From Paenibacillus dendritiformis (lineage in GTDB: Bacteria; Bacillota; Bacilli; Paenibacillales; Paenibacillaceae): DNA of 64,000 nt. Position numbers and translations under genes: made by a program. Positions within the stretch are counted from its first letter, which is position 1. Every line of letters begins with the position of its first letter. Below the pieces are notes generated by a model that saw only the letters and a list, made by a program, of their open reading frames with translations, was not told where the DNA came from and ran no database searches. The stretch is taken from positions 1-64,000 of the forward strand of contig NZ_LDIG01000095.1 of assembly GCF_015845845.1 (NCBI RefSeq), read 5' to 3'. Positions 48,312-57,148 of this stretch are shown in pieces.

Positions 48312-48608
48312 ATGACACAGGACAATTATTTGCAAGAGGAACCGGAAATTATTTATATCCCGGACGATGAGGGCAATGAAGAAGAATTTGAGGTCATCAT
48401 GAAATTCGAAGTGGATGGTTCTGATCGGAAATATATGATGGTAGTTCCTGTTGATTCCGAAGACGAAGAGACCGATGAAGTATATGCGTTCCGCTATGAA
48501 GAAGACGGTGATGATCTCAAGCTGTACATCATCGAAGATGAAGAAGAATGGAATATCGTAGAAGAGACATTCAATACGCTGGTCAGCTCCGAGGAGGATG
48601 AAGCGTGA
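48312..48608 (+). CDS. DUF1292-family protein (YrzB-like)
   Basis: 98-aa very acidic protein, typical of the family: IIYIPDDEGNEEEFEVIMKF, YMMVVPVD and IIEDEEEWNIVEETF. Function unknown. It is nine bases after ruvX with GAGGGG before the ATG, and overlaps the next gene by four bases. Confidence 0.88.
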   Translation: MTQDNYLQEEPEIIYIPDDEGNEEEFEVIMKFEVDGSDRKYMMVVPVDSEDEETDEVYAFRYEEDGDDLKLYIIEDEEEWNIVEETFNTLVSSEEDEA

Positions 48609-48904
48609 GCACCGATGAGGGCATCCGGTTCATTGAACGGTTGAAGAGCGTCTATGGCGATGCGCTGGAGATGACGGACGAGCGCGGGAAGAGCCGAACC
48701 TGGTCTCTTGTCGCGGAGTTCGAGTACCGCGGACGGGCGTACGCCGTGCTGCAACCGGGCGAAGGCAAGGATGCGGAGCCGGATCTGTTCCGCATCGTGC
48801 CGGAAGGCGATGGCGGCTGGCAGCTTGAGACGATAGACGATGACGAAGAATGGGAAGACGTGATGGAGCGCTACGACGAGATCGCGTTCGCCGATCAATT
48901 CTAG
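48605..48904 (+). CDS. second, divergent DUF1292-like protein
   Basis: 99 aa. The arrangement follows its neighbour (strand-rich AYAVLQPGEGKDAEPDLFRI, ending IDDDEEWEDVMERYDEIAF), with the same EEW block near the C-terminus, so it looks like a tandem duplicate. Its N-terminus (GIRFIERLKSVYGDALEM) differs from the DUF1292 copy. The GTG start overlaps the preceding stop (GTGA), so the pair is coupled. A terminator follows. Confidence 0.7.
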   Translation: MSTDEGIRFIERLKSVYGDALEMTDERGKSRTWSLVAEFEYRGRAYAVLQPGEGKDAEPDLFRIVPEGDGGWQLETIDDDEEWEDVMERYDEIAFADQF

Positions 48905-48938
48905 CCGCTTCATCGCAGACAGTGATATTGAACTCGTG

Positions 48939-48965
48939 AAAAAGGGCGGAGTATCCGCTCTTTTT
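48939..48965 (+). terminator. terminator before mltG
   Basis: AAAAAGGGCGGA / TCCGCTCTTTTT, 12-bp stem with one wobble and a GTA loop. Its 3' T-run makes it functional on the plus strand; mltG starts 21 bases later and so may rely on read-through or its own promoter. Confidence 0.75.
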
Positions 48966-48985
48966 CCATGTAGGAGCGTGGATGA

Positions 48986-50047
48986 ATGAAGACAGGAACG
49001 AAGGTGATGACCGCTTTCCTCATTCTGATAATCGTGGCGGGAGCCGGCGTAATCGGTTATGTGTGGAACGGCATGCAGCCCCTGCCGACCGAGGATCGCG
49101 AGATTAGAGTCACTATCGAGCCGGGCACGGGAACGTCAAGCATCGCTTCCCGTCTGGAAGCAGAGGGCATCATTAAGAATGCACTTATTTTTAAAGGATA
49201 TTTGAGATATAAAAATGAAGGCTCCCGCTTTCAGGCCGGGACCTATGCTTTCTATCCGGGTGTTACGTATGACGAGATTATTGCCCGTCTGAATCAGGGC
49301 GATGTCGTTCCGGATAAAATGATCCGCTTTACGATTCCCGAGGGCTATACGATCGCGCAAATTGCCGAAAAGCTGGCTGACGAAGGGTATGTGAACAAGG
49401 AAACCTTCCTCAAGCTGACGGATGATATCGCATGGTTGTCAGGGCAATCCGATTTGGCGGCGCATATTCCGACCGACGATGACATCAAGCATCCGCTGGA
49501 AGGTTATTTATTCCCGGAGACGTATGAGCTGAAAGAGGGCAGCAGCGAGGAAGAGATCATCGTCCGCATGCTGGAGGAGATGGAGCAGCGGCTAGCGGAT
49601 ATCTCCCCGAACTGGGAAGCCGAGCTGCAAAAGCAAAATTTAACGCTTCATCAATGGCTGACGGCCGCGTCGCTCATCGAACGGGAGGTCGTCGTCGATG
49701 AGGAGCGTCCGCTTGTGGCGGGGGTCATCTTCAACCGCATGAAGCAGAGCATGAAGCTTCAGATCGACGCTACGGTCCAGTACGCGCTGGACAAGCCGAA
49801 GGAACGGCTGTATTATAAGGACTTGGATATTCAGAGCCCTTATAATACGTATCAGATTGACGGCTTGCCGCCGGGTCCGATCGCGAGTCCGAGCAGCGCG
49901 TCGCTGGAGGCGGTGCTGCATCCGGAGCCTTCCGACTATTTGTTCTATGTGACGAAAAAAGACGGCAGCCACACTCATTTGTTCGCCAAAACGTATGAAG
50001 AGCATTTAAAAAATATCGAGCAAAGCAAACAGACAGCAGGGGAATAG
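48986..50047 (+). CDS. mltG: endolytic murein transglycosylase MltG
   Basis: 353-aa protein with an N-terminal membrane anchor (about 6-26), a LysM-like domain (EPGTGTSSIASRLEAEGIIK; IPEGYTIAQIAEKL) and the YceG catalytic domain. The catalytic glutamate is Glu232 in AASLIEREV, and LQIDATVQYAL follows. It cuts nascent glycan strands near the membrane, setting chain length. Bacillus yrrL has the same position. Confidence 0.93.
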   Translation: MKTGTKVMTAFLILIIVAGAGVIGYVWNGMQPLPTEDREIRVTIEPGTGTSSIASRLEAEGIIKNALIFKGYLRYKNEGSRFQAGTYAFYPGVTYDEIIARLNQGDVVPDKMIRFTIPEGYTIAQIAEKLADEGYVNKETFLKLTDDIAWLSGQSDLAAHIPTDDDIKHPLEGYLFPETYELKEGSSEEEIIVRMLEEMEQRLADISPNWEAELQKQNLTLHQWLTAASLIEREVVVDEERPLVAGVIFNRMKQSMKLQIDATVQYALDKPKERLYYKDLDIQSPYNTYQIDGLPPGPIASPSSASLEAVLHPEPSDYLFYVTKKDGSHTHLFAKTYEEHLKNIEQSKQTAGE

Positions 50048-50064
50048 AAAGTGGGGAAGGAACG

Positions 50065-51000
50065 ATGACGTATCAACCCGAATTGCTCGTCACCGCCGGC
50101 AGCACGGAAGAGGTCGCGCGTCTGCTTGAAGCCGGCGCGACTGCGGTCGTGGTAGGGGAAGAGAAGTACGGAGTGCGTCTGCCGGGCAACATGACGCCCG
50201 ATCGCATTGAAGCAAGCCTGCCGCATGCGCACGCCCGCGGGGCGAAGCTGTATGTTGCGGTGAACAATATATTTCACAACGACAGGCTTCAAGATTTGGC
50301 CGACTATTTGCGCCGCCTGGAGCAGTTGAAGGTGGATGCGATCGTCTTCGGCGATCCTGCCGTGCTGATGACCGCGCGCTCAGCCGCGCCTTCGCTGAAG
50401 CTGCACTGGAATGCCGAGATGACGTCCACCAACTACAAGACGGCGAAATATTGGCAGAAGCGCGGTGCGAGCCGCATCGTCGCGGCGCGAGAGCTGAATA
50501 TGGAACAGGTGCTGGAAATGAAGCAGCAGCTGCCGGACATGGATGTGGAGATTCAAGTGCATGGCATGACGAATATTTATCATTCCAAGCGGCATCTGGT
50601 GAATCATTACTTCGCGCATATCGGGGAGCATAACGAGATCGGCCGTACCGATATGAGCCGGAAGCTGTTCCTTATTGAGCAGGAACGTCGGGAAGAGAAA
50701 TATCCGATCTTCGAGGATGCGAACGGCACGCATATTATGAGCTCGGATGACATCTGCGTGCTTGAGGATCTGAAGCCGCTGCTGGACGCGCGGGTGGACA
50801 GCTTCAAGATTGAGGGGCTGTTGAAATCCGTATCCTATAATGAGACGGTCGTGAAGGTCTATCGGGAAGCGATTGACAGTTATCTTCGCGATCCGGAGCA
50901 GTACCGTTTCAAGGAAGAGTGGATGGATCGCATCCGGGCCGTACAGGATCCGGAGCGCGAGCTGTCGTTTGGATTTTTCTATAAAGATCAGGTGTATTGA
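50065..51000 (+). CDS. trhP1: peptidase U32-family protein TrhP1 (YrrN-like), tRNA uridine hydroxylation
   Basis: 311-aa TIM-barrel protein of the U32 family: ELLVTAGSTEEVARLLEAGA, YVAVNNIFHNDRL, VQVHGM-type IQVHGMTNIYHSKRHLV, and SFKIEGLLKS. In B. subtilis YrrN/YrrO (TrhP1/TrhP2) are needed for prephenate-dependent 5-hydroxyuridine at tRNA position 34. This copy lacks the cysteine cluster of TrhP2. The intervening methyltransferase gene (yrrM/trmR) of Bacillus is absent here: mltG is only 17 bases upstream. Confidence 0.85.
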   Translation: MTYQPELLVTAGSTEEVARLLEAGATAVVVGEEKYGVRLPGNMTPDRIEASLPHAHARGAKLYVAVNNIFHNDRLQDLADYLRRLEQLKVDAIVFGDPAVLMTARSAAPSLKLHWNAEMTSTNYKTAKYWQKRGASRIVAARELNMEQVLEMKQQLPDMDVEIQVHGMTNIYHSKRHLVNHYFAHIGEHNEIGRTDMSRKLFLIEQERREEKYPIFEDANGTHIMSSDDICVLEDLKPLLDARVDSFKIEGLLKSVSYNETVVKVYREAIDSYLRDPEQYRFKEEWMDRIRAVQDPERELSFGFFYKDQVY

Positions 51001-51017
51001 GAAGGGAGCGAACAGCG

Positions 51018-52361
51018 ATGACAACCGAAGCGAAGCCTGCCAAATGGAAAGGCAAGCGGTATCGACTGGATAAGCCCGAATTGCTCGCTCCCGCCGGGAA
51101 CCTGGAAAAGCTGAAGTTCGCGATTCATTATGGCGCAGACGCCGTCTATATCGGCGGACAGAAATACGGTCTGCGCTCGAACGCAGACAATTTCAGCTTC
51201 GAGGAAATGCGGGAAGGCGTAGAGTTCGCCCGGAAGTACGGAGCGAAAGTATTCGTGGCGACGAACATTTATGCTCATAATGAAGATCTGGAAGGCATTG
51301 AGGACTACCTGCGCCAGCTGGAGCAGGTCGGCATCAGCGCCATCATTGCCGCGGACCCGATTATTATCGAGACGGCACAGCGCGTGACGCCAGGGCTCGA
51401 GGTGCATGTCAGCACCCAGCAGTCGATTGCCAATTGGCAGACGGTCCAATTCTGGAAGGAAGAAGGCGCGCCGCGCGTCGTCCTGGCCCGGGAGACGAGC
51501 CTGGAAGAGATCGTGGAGATCAAGCAGCATGTTGACATCGAAATCGAGGCGTTCATCCACGGCGCGATGTGCTCCTCTTATTCGGGGCGCTGCGTGCTGT
51601 CCAATCACTTCACCAACCGGGATTCGAACCGGGGCGGCTGCTGCCAATCGTGCCGCTGGAAATATGACCTGTTCGAAGACGGGCGGCCGGATCCGGATCG
51701 GGTCGTCACTCCGGAGGAGGCTGCAGGCTCTCCGGTGCTGGAACAATTCCGGCTCGGCGTGAACCAACTCGCCCTTGCGGATGAGGAGGATCATGCCTTC
51801 TCGATGAGCTCGAAGGATCTGTGCATGATTGAACATCTGCCGGATCTGATCGATGCCGGGGTCGACAGCTTCAAAATAGAAGGCCGGATGAAATCGATTC
51901 ACTACGTGGCTACGGTCGTGAACGTGTACCGCCAAGTCATCGATGCCTATATGGCCGATCCGGACAATTATGAATTGAAGCAGGAATGGCTGGACGAGAT
52001 TCGCAAGGCGGCGAACCGTCCCGTCAATACGGGCTTCTTCTATGACGAGCCGGATCACGAGGATCATATCTATGAACCGGAAGAGAAGTCGGCGCCATAT
52101 GACTTCGCAGGACTGGTCATGGACTATGATCCGGCGACGGGCATGGCGACGATCCAGCAGCGGAACCACTTTAAGCCGGGGGCGGAAGTCGAATTCTTCG
52201 GCCCGAACGGCACCTTCTTCAAGCAAACGATCGACAAGCTGTGGGATACCGAGGGCAATGAACTGGATGCCGCACGCCATCCGTTGCAGCTTGTGCGAAT
52301 GAAGGTCAACGAACCGGTTCGCTACTTCGATATGATGCGGAAAAAGACAGCAAAGGCCTAA
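51018..52361 (+). CDS. trhP2: peptidase U32-family protein TrhP2 (YrrO-like), tRNA uridine hydroxylation
   Basis: 447-aa U32 protein: PELLAPAGNLEKLKFAIHYG, DAVYIGGQKYGLR, and the iron-sulfur-binding cysteine cluster EAFIHGAMCSSYSGRCVLSN, then GGCCQSCRW. VDSFKIEGRMKS follows and the C-terminal beta domain ends the chain. With the preceding gene it forms the TrhP1/TrhP2 pair of the tRNA wobble-uridine hydroxylation pathway. ATG at 51018 has GAAGGGAG upstream; an in-frame start at 50997 lies inside trhP1. Confidence 0.88.
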   Translation: MTTEAKPAKWKGKRYRLDKPELLAPAGNLEKLKFAIHYGADAVYIGGQKYGLRSNADNFSFEEMREGVEFARKYGAKVFVATNIYAHNEDLEGIEDYLRQLEQVGISAIIAADPIIIETAQRVTPGLEVHVSTQQSIANWQTVQFWKEEGAPRVVLARETSLEEIVEIKQHVDIEIEAFIHGAMCSSYSGRCVLSNHFTNRDSNRGGCCQSCRWKYDLFEDGRPDPDRVVTPEEAAGSPVLEQFRLGVNQLALADEEDHAFSMSSKDLCMIEHLPDLIDAGVDSFKIEGRMKSIHYVATVVNVYRQVIDAYMADPDNYELKQEWLDEIRKAANRPVNTGFFYDEPDHEDHIYEPEEKSAPYDFAGLVMDYDPATGMATIQQRNHFKPGAEVEFFGPNGTFFKQTIDKLWDTEGNELDAARHPLQLVRMKVNEPVRYFDMMRKKTAKA

Positions 52362-52370
52362 CCGAATCTG

Positions 52371-52401
52371 AGCCTGCTCCCATTCAGGGGGGAGGCTTTT
52401 T
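52371..52401 (+). terminator. terminator after trhP2
   Basis: AGCCT(G)CTCCC / GGGGGAGGCT stem with an ATTCA-type loop, followed by TTTTTC. Confidence 0.85.
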
Positions 52402-52509
52402 CTATTTATAACTTTAACAAACTTTTGGGCCTCAGGTGCGCCATTCGTATTTGTTCGGATGTGCAATATCCCTTCTGCTCAGAAAATGTGTTCAATGCAG
52501 TCTTGGCTG

Positions 52510-52800
52510 CCTTAAGAGCGCTATCCCCGTGGGGCAGGAAGTCATCAAGTATGCCGTGAATGCTCCATATGAGCAGAATCCCCGTTGGATAGGAAGTTAA
52601 CTAAGCACAATTTAGTTTGTGAACCAACTTCTCTTGGGCGGTTGGCAGTTTCCATTAAGACTAGTGTAGGAATCTGACTGGTTGGGAGACTCAGCAAAAG
52701 ATATGCCGTACCTGAACGGTTGGGAGAATATTCATAAGATCTGTGCCAGGACATCCTGAGCGCTGGAAGGACAACAATAAGGCAGGAATCCGGGAAGGGC
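52510..52800. repeat. intergenic region with degenerate GTTGGGAG-type repeats
   Basis: No gene is visible between 52402 and 52989. Blocks resembling GTTGGGAGACTCA-n-AAGATATG-n-CCTGAACG recur at about 52582, 52639, 52680 and 52720, and as weaker versions near 52532 and 52764, at roughly 40-57-base steps. They are strongly degenerate. Confidence 0.35.
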
Positions 52801-52846
52801 GATTTAGCTGCTTCATTATATTAGCGTTTTGTACTATGCAATTTCA

Positions 52847-52871
52847 TTTTGTTACATATTTAGTCACAAAA
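52847..52871. promoter_or_regulatory. candidate operator upstream of the chemoreceptor gene
   Basis: TTTTGTTAC-ATATTTA-GTCACAAAA, a 9-bp inverted repeat with one mismatch and a 7-base centre, about 120 bases before the start codon. No cognate regulator can be named. Confidence 0.35.
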
Positions 52872-52989
52872 TCGTGGATGCGCTTCCAAATATGAGAAAG
52901 GGATTTTGTACGGAGCTGTCGAAGTAGTGCATAAGACATAGTTGTAGGTACAATGACCTTGATATTGTGTTGGAGGAGAGGTGCTGTCC

Positions 52990-55134
52990 ATGCGTACACC
53001 ATTAAGCGAATCCGAACCGCTTCAGGCCGGGGAACAGCGTGCTTCTGGTACGAGACATTCTTTCCATCCGCTGCGTTCGGTCGGGATGAAGCTGTTTCTC
53101 ATCTTTTTCGTAAGTATTGCGCTTCTTGTCGGTTCTGTGGGGCTGTTCTCGTTTTTTCAAGCGCGAAGCATCATCCAGAGCCAGAGCGCTCAGGCCCAGG
53201 AACAGACGTTGATTCAAGTGGGGGAGAAGCTGGATTTGTTCTTCACCAACTATTCCGAATTATCCACGCAGATCCTGTTCAACCAAGATATACAGGCCGC
53301 TTTTTTGGAAGCGGCGCTTCAGCGTGAGGGCAATGAATATGAGAAGCTCCAAAATCGGGTTCGGGTCGAGAATCACTTGAAATCCTATGTGATCGGCAAT
53401 CCGACGCTGCATGGCATCTACTTGCTACCCGTGAGTGAGAAAGAGCCTTCCTTCACATCCGGCGCATCCGGCGCATCGTCGGAAGGGATTAAGGAGATGC
53501 GCCAGGAGAATTGGTTCACGGAGGCGCAGGAGCGGCCGGGAGAGGTGCTGTGGCTGCCTACGAAGGCGACAGGAATCTCCGGCGGCAGCCCGGATCCGGC
53601 GTTCGGGCTCGCCCGAGCCGTTAAAAATACATACACGGGGAAAACGCAATATGTTGTATTGGTGGAAATCTATTTGTCGGGGCTGCAGGAGCAGATCCGC
53701 TGGAAAACGGAGGAGGGCGCTTTTGCCCAGATTATCGATGCCGATGGCAAGCTGGTCTTCTCGGAGCAGACGGAAGCCGTTAGCGAGCCGCCGCGCATCC
53801 GGCTTGAGGCCGAGCCGCCGCGCATCCGGCTTGAGGCCGAGGCGGACACTGCGAGCGGGCGGGGTCGGACCTTGGATTCGAACGGGAGCGAGCTTCTTGG
53901 CGCTTATTACCGTTCCCCGGTAACCGGCTGGACATTGAACGCCTTCACGCCGTCCAGTGTGTTGCTGCAAGATACGATCACGATTCGGAATATTTCGTGG
54001 GCGGCGATCGCTATCTCGCTTGGCGTCGCGCTGCTCATCGGCTGGTATGTCATCCGGAGCATCGGCTACCCGCTTGAACGGCTGAGTCATCTGATGGAGG
54101 AGGGTGCGAGGGGGCGGCTCGGCCTGCAGATGAAGCACCGCTCCCAGGATGATATCGGGCGGGTTGCGGCCAGCTTCAATGCGATGATGGCCCGAATCGG
54201 CGAACTGGTCGGGCGGACGGAGGAGTCGGCCAAGGCCGTGCTGGCGACGGCAGGGAAGCTGACGGAGGCATCCCGCGCGACTTCTCAGTCCGCCGAGGAG
54301 ATTGCGTTGGCGACGGAAGAGATTGCGCGCGGTTCGACGATGCTGGCCGCCGAAGCGGAGCGGGGCAATGAGTGGACCGGCCGCACGTCGGCGCAGATGC
54401 TGCATGTCATCGATTTGAACGTGGAAATGTACCGTGCGGCAGCGGAAGTGGAGGCGGCCGGACAGCGCGGCTCCGCATATATGGAAGAGCTTGGGCGCAA
54501 AACCGGGCTGACCGAGCGACGCATTCACGCCCTTGTCGGCAAGGTCGATGCGTTGAAGAGCGGGTCGGGGGCGATTCGCAATATCCTTGACCTGCTGACG
54601 CAGATTGCGAAGCAGACCAATATTTTATCGTTGAACGCCGCGATCGAGGCGGCGCGGGCAGGTTCTGCGGGACGCGGATTCCTGGTCGTCGCGGATGAAA
54701 TCCGCAGCCTGGCGGATGAGTCGGCGCGGGCGATTGAGCATGTCAGGGAACGAACGGAAGCGATTGAACGGGAGATGTCGGAGACGATTGAGATGCTGAG
54801 CGGGGTCCGGCCGGTGTTCGAGGAGCAGCTCGCTGCCGTGCATGGAGCCGATTCGCTCTTCCAGGAAGTTCAGCAGCATATGGGCCTCTTCATGGCGAAG
54901 CTGGATCAGGCGACGGAAGCGGTCAACGAGCTGGATGAGACGCAGCGCATGCTGACGGAAGCGATGACGAATGTCGGGGCAGTGGCGGAGGAGTCGGCGG
55001 CGTCAACGGAGGAAGTCGCTTCCTTGAGCGGGGAGCAGAAGTCGGTATCCGAGCAGCTTGTCTCGTTGTCGCAAGAGCTGGAAGCCGTCTCGAAGCATCT
55101 GATGGAGCGGCTCGCCCAATTTCATTTGAATTAA
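52990..55134 (+). CDS. methyl-accepting chemotaxis protein
   Basis: 714-aa receptor. Short cytoplasmic N-terminus, first membrane segment at about 35-55, an extracytoplasmic dCache-like sensor (about 60-325), second membrane segment (about 335-355, [17 protein letters not shown]), HAMP domain, and an MCP signalling domain whose tip reads [17 protein letters not shown] then [18 protein letters not shown]. It passes ligand signals to CheA/CheW. A 27-bp perfect tandem duplication (53785-53838) doubles the nonapeptide EPPRIRLEA in the sensor domain. ATG at 52990 has GGAGAG nine bases upstream; a GTG at 52981 is too close to the site. Confidence 0.9.
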   Translation: MRTPLSESEPLQAGEQRASGTRHSFHPLRSVGMKLFLIFFVSIALLVGSVGLFSFFQARSIIQSQSAQAQEQTLIQVGEKLDLFFTNYSELSTQILFNQDIQAAFLEAALQREGNEYEKLQNRVRVENHLKSYVIGNPTLHGIYLLPVSEKEPSFTSGASGASSEGIKEMRQENWFTEAQERPGEVLWLPTKATGISGGSPDPAFGLARAVKNTYTGKTQYVVLVEIYLSGLQEQIRWKTEEGAFAQIIDADGKLVFSEQTEAVSEPPRIRLEAEPPRIRLEAEADTASGRGRTLDSNGSELLGAYYRSPVTGWTLNAFTPSSVLLQDTITIRNISWAAIAISLGVALLIGWYVIRSIGYPLERLSHLMEEGARGRLGLQMKHRSQDDIGRVAASFNAMMARIGELVGRTEESAKAVLATAGKLTEASRATSQSAEEIALATEEIARGSTMLAAEAERGNEWTGRTSAQMLHVIDLNVEMYRAAAEVEAAGQRGSAYMEELGRKTGLTERRIHALVGKVDALKSGSGAIRNILDLLTQIAKQTNILSLNAAIEAARAGSAGRGFLVVADEIRSLADESARAIEHVRERTEAIEREMSETIEMLSGVRPVFEEQLAAVHGADSLFQEVQQHMGLFMAKLDQATEAVNELDETQRMLTEAMTNVGAVAEESAASTEEVASLSGEQKSVSEQLVSLSQELEAVSKHLMERLAQFHLN
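53785..53838 (+). repeat. 27-bp perfect tandem duplication inside the chemoreceptor gene
   Basis: Two identical 27-bp copies abut at 53811/53812 and keep the reading frame, doubling EPPRIRLEA in the sensor domain near residues 266-283. Perfect identity suggests a recent event. Confidence 0.9.
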
Positions 55135-55151
55135 AGAAATGCCGGTCTTAC

Positions 55152-55184
55152 ACTGCCCTCTATTTGAAGGGGGGCAGTTTTTTT
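55152..55184 (+). terminator. terminator after the chemoreceptor gene
   Basis: ACTGCCC / GGGCAGT stem, 13-base partly paired loop, then seven T residues. Confidence 0.85.
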
Positions 55185-55253
55185 GTATGCGTTTCCGTCG
55201 ATACTGGACGTAGAAGCATATTCGATAGGATCATCGATGGAAGGAGGGTTGGC

Positions 55254-57098
55254 ATGAAGGGGAGCAAATGGAAAATCGGCATGTCGCAGCTCGCCGGGCT
55301 GCTGTCGCTTGCCCGGGGACGCATAGCGGCGGCAAGCTTCTTGATTGCCGTCGTGCTCGGCGTCTACGTTATGCGGCTCGGCTGGCTGCAGTTGATCGAG
55401 CCGCATCGTGCCGTGCAGGGGGGCGCACATACGCTGCTGCAGCGTTCCATTATACAGCGGGAACGAGGCATTGTGCTGGATGACGGGCGGGGGCCGATCC
55501 TGGATCGCCGCGGCCGTCCCTATACCGGAGCGGCCGTGCAGGCCGCCGTCCTTTTCCCCGTTCATCGCGATTCGATATCATCCGAAGCGGTGCGCACGCT
55601 TGCGCTCTGGTTCCATACGACGGAACGGGACGTGCGGGCGCGCTGGGAGAACGCGGCCGAACCGCTCGTATGGCCATCGTCCCGCGACCGCAAGCTGCCC
55701 TATCCGCTGACGCCGGAGCAGTCCCGGCGGCTGAATGCTTCCGGCTGGGACGGGGTGCGATCCCTTCCGATCACGGTGCGGTATCCGCTCGGCAAGGATA
55801 CGCCGCAATGGATCGGCTTTGTCGCGCAATCAGCCGGGGGGCAAGCCGAGACCGGCGTGTCCGGGACGAGCGGAATGTCAGGATTGGAGCGGTCGTTCGA
55901 GCCGTTGCTGCGGAGTCTCGGACCTACGATTCTCGTTCATTATACCGATGCGGATCAGCGCCCGCTCTATGGCCTCGACGTCCGGCTCCGCCGTCCGGAC
56001 AATCCGTATTATCCGGTGCAGCTTGTCACGACGGCGGATCGCGAGATCGAGGCTGCTATCGGGCGAGCCGCGGATGAAGCGGGGATGAAGAAGGGCTCTG
56101 TCGTCGTGCTCGATGCGGCGACGCGCGATGTCGTAGCGATGGTGTCCCGCCCGTCCGCCGACCCGAATCATGTGACGCCGGAGGAGGAGAACTGGAATAA
56201 CCGCGCAGTCAAGGCGCTGCCCCCGGGCTCCGTGTATAAGCTTTTCATCGCCGCTGCCGCGCTTGAAGCTCAAGTCACGGATCCGCGGGAGCAATTCCAT
56301 TGCAGCGGAGACTATGGCAAATACGGCCTGTCATGCTGGCTTAAGGACGGGCACGGAACATTGTCGCTGCGCGAAGCGCTGGCGGAATCCTGCAATGTCG
56401 TCTTCGCCGAGCTTGCCGAGCGAATGAGCGCCGCCGATCTGGAGACGTATGCCAGGCGGGCAGGGCTGGCAGGCACTGTCGGCATGAGTTCTTCGGATGG
56501 CCGCGGGCACAACGGGTTGAAGCATTTTGACGGAGAGGAGACGAGCCGGATATTTGCGGCGGGAGAGGATAACGGGATGATAGACGGGGGAGAGCGGGCG
56601 CAGCTTGGCATAGGACAGCGCAATGTGCGTCTGACGCCGTTGGCGGCTGCCAATTACGTCGCCACTCTGCTTCAGGACGGAGCCGAAGGGGAGCCTCGCC
56701 TCGTTCAGGAGCTCCGCTATGCGAACGGGCTTTCCTTCGCCCGCTTCGCTGCCGGAGCGGGAAGCGAACGGGTGATGAAGCCGCAGACGGCGAGACAGAT
56801 ACGCCGTTGGATGGAGGATACCGTCGCCTACGGGACGGGGCGGTCGCTTCGCCAAGCGGCGTGGCGGCTGGCGGGCAAGAGCGGAACCGCACAGGCGGAT
56901 GCCTACGGAAGCGGACGGCTTCATACGTGGTTCGTCGGGTATGGTCCGGTCGAGAAGCCCAAATATGCGGTCAGCGTCGTCTTTGAGGATGAGCCTGCCG
57001 GGACGTCCCACCACCGGGCAACCGCCTTGTTCGGCAAAGTGATGGATTTGCTCGCGGCCCATGAAAATTCCGGCTTGCCGAGCCGCAGCACGCGGTAA
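55254..57098 (+). CDS. class B penicillin-binding protein (transpeptidase)
   Basis: 614-aa bitopic protein with one membrane segment (about 27-45), an N-terminal dimerisation part (IQRERGIVLDDGRGPILDRR) and a transpeptidase domain. Active-site motifs: Ser326-x-x-Lys329 (PPGSVYKLF), SCN near 381, KSGT at 542-545 (AGKSGTAQAD). It cross-links peptidoglycan. It is shorter than vegetative PBP2, and PASTA domains are absent; a SpoVD- or PbpI-like sporulation role is possible but unproven. ATG at 55254 has AAGGAGG seven bases upstream. Confidence 0.87.
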   Translation: MKGSKWKIGMSQLAGLLSLARGRIAAASFLIAVVLGVYVMRLGWLQLIEPHRAVQGGAHTLLQRSIIQRERGIVLDDGRGPILDRRGRPYTGAAVQAAVLFPVHRDSISSEAVRTLALWFHTTERDVRARWENAAEPLVWPSSRDRKLPYPLTPEQSRRLNASGWDGVRSLPITVRYPLGKDTPQWIGFVAQSAGGQAETGVSGTSGMSGLERSFEPLLRSLGPTILVHYTDADQRPLYGLDVRLRRPDNPYYPVQLVTTADREIEAAIGRAADEAGMKKGSVVVLDAATRDVVAMVSRPSADPNHVTPEEENWNNRAVKALPPGSVYKLFIAAAALEAQVTDPREQFHCSGDYGKYGLSCWLKDGHGTLSLREALAESCNVVFAELAERMSAADLETYARRAGLAGTVGMSSSDGRGHNGLKHFDGEETSRIFAAGEDNGMIDGGERAQLGIGQRNVRLTPLAAANYVATLLQDGAEGEPRLVQELRYANGLSFARFAAGAGSERVMKPQTARQIRRWMEDTVAYGTGRSLRQAAWRLAGKSGTAQADAYGSGRLHTWFVGYGPVEKPKYAVSVVFEDEPAGTSHHRATALFGKVMDLLAAHENSGLPSRSTR

Positions 57099-57148
57099 CC
57101 GCCTGTTCAGGCTTGTCCTGCGCGCTGCGCTTCGTGCCGGCGGGAAAA

